From the NCBI GenBank assembly GCA_963169635.1, contig CAUJDL010000039.1, forward strand, positions 1-34,602: a DNA stretch of 34,602 nucleotides, written 5' to 3'. The translations under genes were made by a program, and so were the position numbers. The stretch comes from Bacteroidota bacterium. Its GTDB lineage: Bacteria; Bacteroidota; Bacteroidia; Chitinophagales; Chitinophagaceae. Position 1 is the stretch's first letter. Every line of letters starts with the position of its first letter. A model generated the notes under the pieces. The model was not told the origin of the DNA, searched no databases, and was given only the letters and a program-made list of their open reading frames with translations. This document shows, in pieces, positions 7,696 to 16,535 of the stretch.

Positions 7696-10287
7696 ATGCT
7701 AAGATTATCTAACCTTGCTATTATATTTTTTTTAATAGCTGTGCCATCAACACTATTGGCACAAAAAAAACAAACAACAACAACAGCCAGCCGAGATACC
7801 ACCATTACAGATGAGGTAAAAGATGCCATGTCTGATAATATTGCTGTTGTTACTATTGATGAAGATGATAGAGGTGATGGTGGCACTCAAAATGTTTCTA
7901 GTGTTTTAACAGCAGGAAGAGATCCATACTTTTCTGTTATGTCTTTTAACTTTAATGCTTTTAGGTATAGATTAAGAGGCTATGATGGAGATATGAATAC
8001 TACTTATTTAAATGGTATTCCTATGGATAATTTAGACAATGGTTTTACACCTTTTGGTTTATGGGGTGGATTAAATGATGTAATGAGAAACCGTGATGTT
8101 TCTTTAGGCTTAAGACCTAGTACTTTTAGCTTTGGCGATATTGGTACATCTAGTGCTATAGATGCCAGAGCAAGTAAACAAAGAAAACAAACCCAATTAG
8201 GTTATGCTTTAAGCAACAGAAATTATACACATCGTTTTACCTTTTATCATGGAACTGGTATTAGTAAAAAAGGTTGGGCATTTGTATTTGCAGGAAGCTT
8301 TAGAGGTGCAGATGAAGGTTATGTAAAAGGCAGCTATTATAATGGTTATAGCTATTATATTGGTATTGATAAAAGATTAGGGCAAAAGAATTTATTATCA
8401 TTAGCAATATTTAATGCACCTACAGAAAATGGCAGACAAAGTGCTGCAACAGAAGAAATGAGAAAGATTGCTGGAGATAATTTTTATAATCCAACTTGGG
8501 GTTTGCAAAAAGGTAAAGTAAGAAATGCCAGTGTAGCAAAAAGTAATCAGCCTACATTTATTTTAAGCGATGAATATCGTTTTAATAATCGTACTACAAT
8601 TAATACAGCTATTAGTGCTACATGGGGTAAAAGAAGTACCAGTGCATTAGATTGGTATAATGCACCTGACCCAAGACCAGATTATTACAGATATTTACCA
8701 AGCTATCAATTAGGTGGTGCTTTGCAACAAGCTGTATTAGAAGCAATGCAAAACGATGTAAATAAAAGACAAATTAATTGGGATGGTTTATATCAAGTAA
8801 ACAGAAATAGTTTTGCTGCTATACAAGATGCTAATGGCATTATTGGTAATACAGTTTCTGGTAAAAGAAGCCGTTATATTGTAGAAGAAAGAGTAATTGA
8901 AACCAGACGTTTAAACTTTAACTCTACTTTTAATACAAGCATTGGTAAAAATACAGAGTTAACTGGTGGTGTTGCATTTCAAAGTCAAACAAATAATTAT
9001 CATAAAGAAGTAGCCGATTTATTAGGTGGCGAATTTTATGTAAACTTAAATCAGTTTGCAGAAAGAGATTTCCCTAATAACAGTTCTGCTAATCAAAACG
9101 ACTTAAATACACCTAACAGAATTTTATATAAAGGAGATAAGTTTGGTTACGATTATGATATTGTAATTCGTAAAGCATCTACTTGGTTACAAGGTGTATT
9201 TAAATTTAAAAAAGTAGATTTCTTTTTAGCAGGCGAACTTTCTAATACTAAATTTTGGAGAGTAGGCTATACACAAACAGGAATTTTCCCTAATAATTCT
9301 TTTGGGCAATCATCAGTAAATAATTTTAATAATTATGCAGTAAAAGCAGGTGTTACTTATAAAATTGATGGAAGAAATTATATTTATGCAAATGGTGCTG
9401 TATTAACCAGAGCTCCTTTATTTGATAATGTTTACATATCGCCAAGAACAAGAGATTTTATACAAAACAATACTACCAATGAAGATATACAAACTTTAGA
9501 AGCTGGTTATGTATTAAATGCTCCTAAACTTAAAGTTAGATTAACAGGTTATTATACACAATTAAATAACCAAATGAATGTATTAACTTTTTATCATGAT
9601 GGATATAGAAACTTTGTAAACTATGCTATGAGTAATATAGATAAATTATTATTTGGTTTAGAGTTTGGTGCAGAAGCTAAAATTGTTAAAAATGTAACTT
9701 TAAATGTGGCAATTTCTGCTGGTAGATATTATTATAATAGCAGACAAAATGCAGCAATTACTGTAGATAATAATGCATCTGTTTTAACTAACGATTTAAT
9801 TTATTCTCAGAATTATCGTTTACCAAGTTCTCCTCAAAATACTTATAGTGTTGGTTTATCTTATCGTAGCCCTAAGTTTTGGTTTGTTAGTTTAAGTGCT
9901 AATTATGCAGCTAACAGATGGTTAGACTTTAACCCAATTAGAAGAACTTATAGTGCAGTAGAAGGATTAGATATTACTAAACCAAATGAAGCTGCATTAA
10001 GAGAAGATATTTTAGCTCAAACAAAATTATCTGATGAATATACAGTAGATTTTTTTGGAGGTTGGAGTTGGAGACTTCCTAAAAACATGAGTATAGTAAA
10101 AGGAAAATCTAATTACTTAGTATTTAATTTAGGTATCAATAATTTATTAAATAATAAGAGTATTATATCTGGTGGTTTTGAACAATTACGTTTTGACTAT
10201 ACCGATAAAAACATAAATAAATTTCCTGCAAAATATTATTATGCTTATGGTTTAAATTATTTTGCAAGTGTAACATTTAGATTCTAA
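7696..10287 (+). CDS. TonB-dependent outer-membrane receptor
   Basis: An 863-residue outer-membrane receptor with a signal peptide (residues 1 to about 22, ending STLLAQ). There is no N-terminal carboxypeptidase-regulatory-like domain: the plug starts almost at once. The plug region (about 45-160) shows 'FRYRLRGYDGDMNTTYLNG' and 'IPMDNLDNGF', a form of the usual RGxxxxxxxxNGIP motif, and 'FGDIGTSSAIDARAS'. About 650 residues of amphipathic beta-barrel follow (many aromatic-flanked strands, periplasmic turns, long loops), ending in the C-terminal Phe (VTFRF) expected of a barrel protein. It imports a ligand using TonB energy. The DUF5689 lipoprotein lies 37 bases downstream and is probably its surface partner. 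The ligand cannot be read from the sequence; no heme or siderophore-specific feature stands out. Confidence 0.93.
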   Translation: MLRLSNLAIIFFLIAVPSTLLAQKKQTTTTASRDTTITDEVKDAMSDNIAVVTIDEDDRGDGGTQNVSSVLTAGRDPYFSVMSFNFNAFRYRLRGYDGDMNTTYLNGIPMDNLDNGFTPFGLWGGLNDVMRNRDVSLGLRPSTFSFGDIGTSSAIDARASKQRKQTQLGYALSNRNYTHRFTFYHGTGISKKGWAFVFAGSFRGADEGYVKGSYYNGYSYYIGIDKRLGQKNLLSLAIFNAPTENGRQSAATEEMRKIAGDNFYNPTWGLQKGKVRNASVAKSNQPTFILSDEYRFNNRTTINTAISATWGKRSTSALDWYNAPDPRPDYYRYLPSYQLGGALQQAVLEAMQNDVNKRQINWDGLYQVNRNSFAAIQDANGIIGNTVSGKRSRYIVEERVIETRRLNFNSTFNTSIGKNTELTGGVAFQSQTNNYHKEVADLLGGEFYVNLNQFAERDFPNNSSANQNDLNTPNRILYKGDKFGYDYDIVIRKASTWLQGVFKFKKVDFFLAGELSNTKFWRVGYTQTGIFPNNSFGQSSVNNFNNYAVKAGVTYKIDGRNYIYANGAVLTRAPLFDNVYISPRTRDFIQNNTTNEDIQTLEAGYVLNAPKLKVRLTGYYTQLNNQMNVLTFYHDGYRNFVNYAMSNIDKLLFGLEFGAEAKIVKNVTLNVAISAGRYYYNSRQNAAITVDNNASVLTNDLIYSQNYRLPSSPQNTYSVGLSYRSPKFWFVSLSANYAANRWLDFNPIRRTYSAVEGLDITKPNEAALREDILAQTKLSDEYTVDFFGGWSWRLPKNMSIVKGKSNYLVFNLGINNLLNNKSIISGGFEQLRFDYTDKNINKFPAKYYYAYGLNYFASVTFRF

Positions 10288-10324
10288 TAACAATTAAATT
10301 AAACAATATTAAATTCTTTATCAA

Positions 10325-12265
10325 ATGAGTATTATGAAATATAAACAATTCAATTGGTTGGCTACTTTATTTATAACGATCGCCACTATTACAATGATTG
10401 CTGCATGTAACAAAAAGTTCGATGAACCAGATGGAACTTTTGTTGACCCAAATTTGCCTGTAACAATGACTTTAAAAGAACTTAAAGCATTATTACCTAC
10501 TGCAGGTACTGTAGTAGAAATTACAGACGATAAAATTATTGCTGGTATTGTAGTAGCAGATGATAGAAGTGGTAACTTTTATAAATCTATTGCTATACAA
10601 GATGCTTCAGGTGGTATAAGTATACGTTTAGATGGTACTAACACTTTTAACTCTTATCCTGTAGGTCGTAGAATTTATATTAAAGTAAAAGGTTTATGTA
10701 TAGGTGAATATGGAGGAATGGTGCAATTAGGTGCTATAGATAATTCAAGCTCTACACTTAAACAAACTCCTATACCACAAAATTTATTTGATCAATATAT
10801 TGTAAAAGGAAGTTTAGGCAATACAATTACCCCAAAAGTAATTACCAACTTTGGAGATTTAGTAACTACTTTACAAGATAGTGTTCAAAATACTTTAATA
10901 CAGTTTAGCGATTTTCAAGTAATTGCTGCTGATACTAGTAAAACTTTTGGTGATCCTAATTTAACTACCTCTGCTGTAAATATTAATTTACAAAACTGCT
11001 CTGGTAATAGTATTATTTTAAGAAGTAGTAGTTACTCAAACTTTGCTGGTATTAATGTACCTAATGGCAAAGGAACTATTACTGCTATTTATACTTTCTT
11101 TAATGGCACTAAACAATTATTAATTCGTGATACATCTGATATACAATTTAAAGACCCAAGATGTGGTAGTGGTGTAAGTACAAGTTTAGTTTATAAAACT
11201 ATTCAAGAAATTAGAGCTTTAGGTAGTGGTGCTACAATACCTGCAAGTACAGGTATTAAAGGAATTATTGTTTCTAATACTGCTAATGAAGCAAATGGTA
11301 ATTATCGTATTCAAGATGCTAGTGGTTATGGCATACAATTAAGATTTCCTAGCATTAATCCAAACTTTGCTTTAAATGATAGTGTTAAAATAGATTTATC
11401 CAACTTAGCTATTTCTACTTTTAATGGAGATTTACAAATTAATAATGTAGTAAATTCAGAAAAAGCTGGTACAGGATCTGTAGTTCCAAGAGCTACAACT
11501 GTAACTCAAATTGGTACTAATATTAATAATTGGTCTTCTACAGTTGTTACTTTAAGTAATGTAACTATTGCACAAACTTCTACCAACTCTGCTGGTATTA
11601 ATTATGATGTTACAGATGCAAGTGGTACAATAGTTTCTTTTGTAAGAACAGCATTAGGAGTAAGCTTACCTGCTACTGCAACTTCATTTACTGGTTATGT
11701 ATCTTTATATAATGGTACTCCACAAATTACTATTAGAACAAGTGCAGATGTACCAGGAAGTGGTGGAGGTACAACACCAGGTGCAACTACAGAAAATTTT
11801 GAAACAGGTGCTAAAACAAATTATACAGATGTAGCTGTAACTTTAGGTAGTGGTTCTTGGTATTTTACAGATGCTTTAATAGGCGATAATGCTAGTGATT
11901 TAAAAAATGGTGCACAATCTGCCAGACTACGTGGTACTAATGCTAAAGAAGGTTCTATTAAAATGGAGTTTGATATTACGGGTATTCAGCAAGTGAAATT
12001 TAAATTTGGTGGTACTAACTTTAATGAAGGTTCTGATGATACACAAGAATATAGTGTACAATTAAAATACTCTAAAGATGGTGGTACTACTTGGACTGCT
12101 TTAACTAAAGTTGTTGGTGTTAGAGGTTCATTTACAAATGCAAGCTATACAATACCTGCAACACCTACAGAAAATGTACGTATATTAATTGAAAACACTT
12201 CTTTCTTAAGAAGTACTAATAACAGATTAAGAATTAATATAGATGATTTAGAAATTATAAAATAA
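10325..12265 (+). CDS. DUF5689 surface lipoprotein with two DUF5689 domains
   Basis: A 646-residue lipoprotein. The signal ends at Cys28 (ITMIAAC) and is followed by Asn-Lys-Lys and acidic residues, like Bacteroidota surface lipoproteins. A second ATG at 10334 would shorten the signal by three residues and is equally possible. Residues about 40-275 are a DUF5689 domain ('TLKELKALLPTAG', 'IIAGIVVADDRSGNFYKSI', 'IQDASGGISIRLDG'). Residues about 295-480 repeat the pattern ('TIQEIRALGSGATI', 'GIKGIIVSNTANEANGNYRI', 'QDASGYGIQLRF'). The last part, about 490-646, looks like a jelly-roll 'choice-of-anchor' domain. DUF5689 proteins are regularly encoded next to TonB receptors, and I infer that the protein serves as the ligand-capturing lid of the upstream receptor. 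Terminator at 12292-12320. Confidence 0.9.
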   Translation: MSIMKYKQFNWLATLFITIATITMIAACNKKFDEPDGTFVDPNLPVTMTLKELKALLPTAGTVVEITDDKIIAGIVVADDRSGNFYKSIAIQDASGGISIRLDGTNTFNSYPVGRRIYIKVKGLCIGEYGGMVQLGAIDNSSSTLKQTPIPQNLFDQYIVKGSLGNTITPKVITNFGDLVTTLQDSVQNTLIQFSDFQVIAADTSKTFGDPNLTTSAVNINLQNCSGNSIILRSSSYSNFAGINVPNGKGTITAIYTFFNGTKQLLIRDTSDIQFKDPRCGSGVSTSLVYKTIQEIRALGSGATIPASTGIKGIIVSNTANEANGNYRIQDASGYGIQLRFPSINPNFALNDSVKIDLSNLAISTFNGDLQINNVVNSEKAGTGSVVPRATTVTQIGTNINNWSSTVVTLSNVTIAQTSTNSAGINYDVTDASGTIVSFVRTALGVSLPATATSFTGYVSLYNGTPQITIRTSADVPGSGGGTTPGATTENFETGAKTNYTDVAVTLGSGSWYFTDALIGDNASDLKNGAQSARLRGTNAKEGSIKMEFDITGIQQVKFKFGGTNFNEGSDDTQEYSVQLKYSKDGGTTWTALTKVVGVRGSFTNASYTIPATPTENVRILIENTSFLRSTNNRLRINIDDLEIIK

Positions 12266-12291
12266 ATAAAGCGGATTAGTAAGTTAAAAAA

Positions 12292-12320
12292 AAGGTGTGA
12301 AAAATTTCACACCTTTTTTT
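12292..12320. terminator. Bidirectional terminator between convergent genes
   Basis: The stem AAGGTGTGAA (12292-12301) / TTCACACCTT (12306-12315) has a 4-base loop. A-rich sequence precedes it and T residues follow it, so either strand gives a hairpin plus U tract. It ends on the stop codon of the DUF4954 gene (12320-12322). Confidence 0.9.
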
Positions 12321-14536
12321 TATTTTAAATTTTTCTTTAACTGCTGAATAGCTGAAGCAAACTGTTTAAACTCTTTTTTCTGTTGTGTAATAAAAGAATT
12401 TTGTTCTAACGAACCTAACACATTATTCATCTCTGTTGTAGTATCATACACCATTTTTCTAAAACTATTGGTATAATCTTTTTCTCTTGAAGTGTAAATA
12501 CCTGCTGACATCCATTGTTGAGAAGTTAAAGCTTCATCTAACAATATTTTTAATGTAGCTAAATTAATATTACTCATTGTAATATTTTTTATAGCTAATA
12601 AAGAAGCAAGTGCATGATGCAGTTTTTGTTTTTCGTAACTTGCTGCTTGTGTTTTATAAAACTTATGTACTGCATCCCAAGAATTAATACTGCCTGTTTT
12701 AATTCTATTTTTTAAATTATCTACTACAGTTGTAGGCATTAATTGTCCACCAATATTTAACCACTCTGTAATAACTGGTTTTTTAGGTAGTGTAGCTTTA
12801 ATACTTTTCCAAGAAGTAGTTTTTTGCTGTTGTATATAATTGATTAAAGTAGTAGTACCATAGTAAGTAATTAACTCTTTAAATAAATGATATGCTGTTA
12901 TTACTTTTTTAATAACAACTTTACGTTTGCTATTTTCAAAATTATCTACAACAACATCTAGCTCTTGAACAGATTTATCTTTTGTATTTAATAATTCTTT
13001 TCCTTTTTGTATAAAATGCTCTTTCGTTTTTTTATTAATTAAATTATTTTTTACAAACCATGCTTTACCTGTAGCTTCTTCTAATATTGCTAAGGTTGTA
13101 TGCATTTCATTAATTGTATCTGGTGCTAAATAACCATATTCAATATCTAAAGCTTTATCTGTTCTTTTATCTCTATCTACATATTTACCACTATTTCTTG
13201 CAAGTGCATACATATTGTATAAAAACCAATAACCTGGTAAAATATTTAATTCATTTTTATGAACCTCGTTACTTACAAGTGCAAACGGAATTTTAATATC
13301 TAACTCATATAAATAATCACTTTTAGCTAAAATAGTAAACGATGCAAATTTGCTATTGTGTTTTAAACTTACACACAAGCCAGGCCAAAAACCACGACCA
13401 GCAACAATTTCGCCATCTGCAGCTCTTGAGTTATGGTTAGAGCCTATTGTAGCACCTGCTGCAATATTACTTTGCCCCATTATTAATGCTGCACATAAAA
13501 ATGAATTATTATGATGTTGTTCGTGTGCAGGATAAATTAAAGAGTTTAATACTTCGCAACAAGATATAGTAGCATTATTACCTAAATAAGAATTAATTAA
13601 TCTGGCACCATATTTTAATTGAGAGTGAGAAGCCATAAAAAATCTTACAGCTTTTACACCATAAAAAATTCTGCAACCATAATCAATAATTCCATTAACA
13701 AGTTCACAGCCCTCTCCTATTTGTGTTTTACCTTCATCGCCAGAGTTGATAGTAAGATTTTTAAGTTTATTAGCACCTTTAATATAAGCATCATTACCTA
13801 TCCAAGTATCTTTAATGATTGCTGTATTTTTTATAACAGTTCTATGTCCTACTTTTCCATAATAACCTCTTTTATTATTAAATCTGGCTTCTGTAAATTC
13901 TTTAAATTTATCTAATAACTTTTTATCATCTCTATACTTGCTCCATAAAAATGCATCAGCTGTAAGCATTCCATTAAAAGGCAAAATGCTTCTACCACCA
14001 TTTTCATTACATATTTCTAACCAAATTCTTATGGCTTCTGGCTCATCTTGTTTTATAATACCATTACCAAATTTTGCAAAATTAGTAGTAGATAACTCAT
14101 TAACATTTACAATAATTACTTCATTACCTAAAATATAATGAGAGAGATAGCGAACATTATCTATACAAACATTATCGCCTAAATCGCAGCTAATAATGGT
14201 AGAATTGTATAAACCAACTGGTACTTTTAAATCGCTATACTCTAAACAAAAAGATTCTAACTTACCTATTTTAACTAAGCCATATAATTTACAATTTTGT
14301 ACAAGCTCTGGATTAAAAGCATCGCTAACAAAAATATTATTCCAATCATCGCTGGTATTTCTGTTGCGTACTAAAACTTCTATTTCGTAAGCAGTAAGAT
14401 GACGATAGGCTATACCACTTTTATTTTGCATATTTCTGAGGTAATATTCATTTTTACCTTTAGGAATATGCTCTTTATTTATAAAATCGTAACCAAGCGA
14501 TGATAAATGGCTTTTTTTAATATCGTTTTGTGGCAT
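12320..14536 (-). CDS. DUF4954 family protein with left-handed beta-helix (hexapeptide) core
   Basis: A 738-residue cytoplasmic protein with no signal peptide. It matches the DUF4954 family of Bacteroidota and related phyla. Residues about 75-170 and 225-400 contain successive hexapeptide-type turns ('IIKDTWIGNDAYIKGANKLK', 'IGEGCELVNGIIDYGCRIFY', 'SYLGNNATISCCEVLNSLIY', 'SNIAAGATIGSNHNSRAADG'), the signature of a left-handed beta-helix as in GlmU-type acyl and nucleotidyl transferases. Residues about 480-738 are mostly helical. The family's activity is not established. The start lies 69 bases downstream of glmS on the same strand, so the two are probably co-transcribed; a link to amino-sugar metabolism is therefore reasonable but is inference. 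Confidence 0.88.
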   Translation of the reverse strand: MPQNDIKKSHLSSLGYDFINKEHIPKGKNEYYLRNMQNKSGIAYRHLTAYEIEVLVRNRNTSDDWNNIFVSDAFNPELVQNCKLYGLVKIGKLESFCLEYSDLKVPVGLYNSTIISCDLGDNVCIDNVRYLSHYILGNEVIIVNVNELSTTNFAKFGNGIIKQDEPEAIRIWLEICNENGGRSILPFNGMLTADAFLWSKYRDDKKLLDKFKEFTEARFNNKRGYYGKVGHRTVIKNTAIIKDTWIGNDAYIKGANKLKNLTINSGDEGKTQIGEGCELVNGIIDYGCRIFYGVKAVRFFMASHSQLKYGARLINSYLGNNATISCCEVLNSLIYPAHEQHHNNSFLCAALIMGQSNIAAGATIGSNHNSRAADGEIVAGRGFWPGLCVSLKHNSKFASFTILAKSDYLYELDIKIPFALVSNEVHKNELNILPGYWFLYNMYALARNSGKYVDRDKRTDKALDIEYGYLAPDTINEMHTTLAILEEATGKAWFVKNNLINKKTKEHFIQKGKELLNTKDKSVQELDVVVDNFENSKRKVVIKKVITAYHLFKELITYYGTTTLINYIQQQKTTSWKSIKATLPKKPVITEWLNIGGQLMPTTVVDNLKNRIKTGSINSWDAVHKFYKTQAASYEKQKLHHALASLLAIKNITMSNINLATLKILLDEALTSQQWMSAGIYTSREKDYTNSFRKMVYDTTTEMNNVLGSLEQNSFITQQKKEFKQFASAIQQLKKNLK

Positions 14537-14605
14537 GAGGCTTATGTAATTTTTTTAATGATGAAATTTTAGCTTCAACATTAATGATGATGACGATAAA
14601 ATAAA

Positions 14606-16444
14606 TTACTCCACAGTTACACTCTTAGCCAAGTTTCTTGGTTTATCTACATCATATCCTTTTGCAACACCTACATAATAGCTAATTAATTGTAAAGGAA
14701 TAACACTTAATAATGGTGCTATTACTTCGTCTGTATCTGGTACAAACATTACATCATTTGCCATATTAGGTATTACATTATCGCCTTGTGTAGCAACTGC
14801 AATTACTTGACCTTTTCTTGCTTTAATTTCTTGTACATTGCTTACTATTTTTTCATAGTAAGAATCTTTGGTAGCAACAAAAACAACAGGTAAAGTTTCA
14901 TCAACTAATGCAATAGGACCATGTTTCATTTCTGCAGCAGGATAACCCTCTGCATGGATATAAGAAATTTCTTTTAGTTTTAATGCACCTTCTAATGCAA
15001 CAGGGAAATTATATCCACGTCCTAAAAACAAAAAGTCTGAAGCATCTTTATATTTTTGAGCTACTTTTTGAATAGTAGTTGTGTCTGCTAATATTTCTTT
15101 TACTTTTTCTGGAATGTTATTAAGGTCTCTCATTAATTGTAAGTAGCGTTTTTCTTCTATAGTACCTTTTGCTTTAGCAATTTTTAATGCCATCATTGCT
15201 AAAACTGCTAACTGACCAGTAAAAGCTTTAGTACTTGCAACACCAATTTCTGGACCAGCATGTGTGTAAGCACCTGCATGACTAATACGTGCAATACTGC
15301 TACCTACAACATTTACAACACCAAAAATAAATGCACCTTGTTCTTTAGCTTTTTCAAGTGCTACAATTGTATCTGCTGTTTCGCCACTTTGCGAAATAGC
15401 AACAATTACATCTCCTTTATTTACAATTGGATTTCTGTATCTAAACTCACTTGCATATTCTACTTCTACAGGTATTCTGCATAATTCTTCTATCATATAT
15501 TCTGCAATTAAACCTGCATGCCAGCTTGTACCACATGCAACCATTACAATACGATTAGCATTTTTCAATGCTTCTATATTATCTTCAATACCACTCATCA
15601 TTATTTGTCCTGTATCTGGTAATAATCTGCCTCTTAAACAATCATAAATAGTATCGGGTTGTTCATGAATTTCTTTAAGCATGAAGTGTTCATAACCACC
15701 TTTTTCAATAGCAGCTAAATCCATATCTAATTTAGTAACAAAAGGAGTTTGCTTTTCGTTGCCTAAATTTTTTAATATTAATTCATCAGGTTTTACAATG
15801 GCTACTTCATAATCATTTACATACACTACTTCTTTTGTGTATTCAATGATAGGGCTTGCATCGCTGGCTAAAAAATGTTCTCCTTTACCAATACCAATTA
15901 CTAATGGACTTCCTTTTCTTGCAGCAATAATTGTTTCAGGGTCGTCTTCGCTAATTATTAAAATACAATAAGCCCCTACAATACGTTTTAATGCTATACG
16001 TAAAGCTTCCTCTAAACCACAATTATTATTTTTTTGAATATCTTCTATAAAGTTTAATAAAACTTCTGTATCTGTATCGCTAGAAAAAGTATAACCTTTA
16101 TTAATTAAATCTTGTTTTAATGGAGCATAGTTTTCTATAATACCATTATGTATCATAGCTAATTTTCCATTATTACTTTTATGAGGATGTGCATTTACAT
16201 CATTAGGTTCGCCATGTGTAGCCCAACGTGTATGACCAATACCAATTGTAGCATTTACATCTTTACCTACTATTTCTTCTTCCATTTCGGTTACTCTGCC
16301 TTTCTTTTTGTAAATATGTAAGCCATTATCATTTCTTAAAGCCACACCTGAACTATCATAGCCTCTATATTCTAAACGCTTTAAACCTTTTAATACTACT
16401 GGGTAAGCTTGTCTTTTACCTGTATAACCAACAATTCCACACAT
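14606..16444 (-). CDS. glmS: Glutamine-fructose-6-phosphate aminotransferase (isomerising)
   Basis: This 612-residue enzyme makes glucosamine-6-phosphate from fructose-6-phosphate and glutamine, the first step to UDP-GlcNAc for peptidoglycan and lipopolysaccharide. The N-terminal type II glutamine amidotransferase domain begins with the catalytic nucleophile Cys2 (MCGIVGYTGKRQA) and contains 'LKRLEYRGYDSSGVAL' and 'GIGHTRWATHGEPNDVNAHPH'. Two SIS domains follow (about 285-430 with 'VACGTSWHAGLIAEYM' and 'ISQSGETADTI'; about 455-600). The C-terminus 'DKPRNLAKSVTVE' is the strongly conserved family ending. Length is standard. A promoter lies at 16490-16522. No glmS ribozyme is visible in the 91-base leader region. 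Confidence 0.98.
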   Translation of the reverse strand: MCGIVGYTGKRQAYPVVLKGLKRLEYRGYDSSGVALRNDNGLHIYKKKGRVTEMEEEIVGKDVNATIGIGHTRWATHGEPNDVNAHPHKSNNGKLAMIHNGIIENYAPLKQDLINKGYTFSSDTDTEVLLNFIEDIQKNNNCGLEEALRIALKRIVGAYCILIISEDDPETIIAARKGSPLVIGIGKGEHFLASDASPIIEYTKEVVYVNDYEVAIVKPDELILKNLGNEKQTPFVTKLDMDLAAIEKGGYEHFMLKEIHEQPDTIYDCLRGRLLPDTGQIMMSGIEDNIEALKNANRIVMVACGTSWHAGLIAEYMIEELCRIPVEVEYASEFRYRNPIVNKGDVIVAISQSGETADTIVALEKAKEQGAFIFGVVNVVGSSIARISHAGAYTHAGPEIGVASTKAFTGQLAVLAMMALKIAKAKGTIEEKRYLQLMRDLNNIPEKVKEILADTTTIQKVAQKYKDASDFLFLGRGYNFPVALEGALKLKEISYIHAEGYPAAEMKHGPIALVDETLPVVFVATKDSYYEKIVSNVQEIKARKGQVIAVATQGDNVIPNMANDVMFVPDTDEVIAPLLSVIPLQLISYYVGVAKGYDVDKPRNLAKSVTVE

Positions 16445-16489
16445 AATTTATTATTATTAATTTTTTATATTTAATTTTTACACATTCTG

Positions 16490-16522
16490 CAAATTTAAGA
16501 ATTTCTATAACGAAAAGTGCAA
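16490..16522 (-). promoter_or_regulatory. glmS promoter (TTG -33 and TAAATTTG -7)
   Basis: On the minus strand an exact -7 element TAAATTTG (16490-16497) is preceded, 22 bases upstream, by TTG (16520-16522). Spacing fits the Bacteroidota -33/-7 pattern and gives a leader of about 40 bases before the ATG at 16444. Confidence 0.5.
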
Positions 16523-16535
16523 TAGTTTATTATAA

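Noticed and set aside
16445-16535. glmS ribozyme upstream of glmS
   Set aside because: Only 91 AT-rich bases are available, with no conserved ribozyme core visible; the element is known mainly from Firmicutes.
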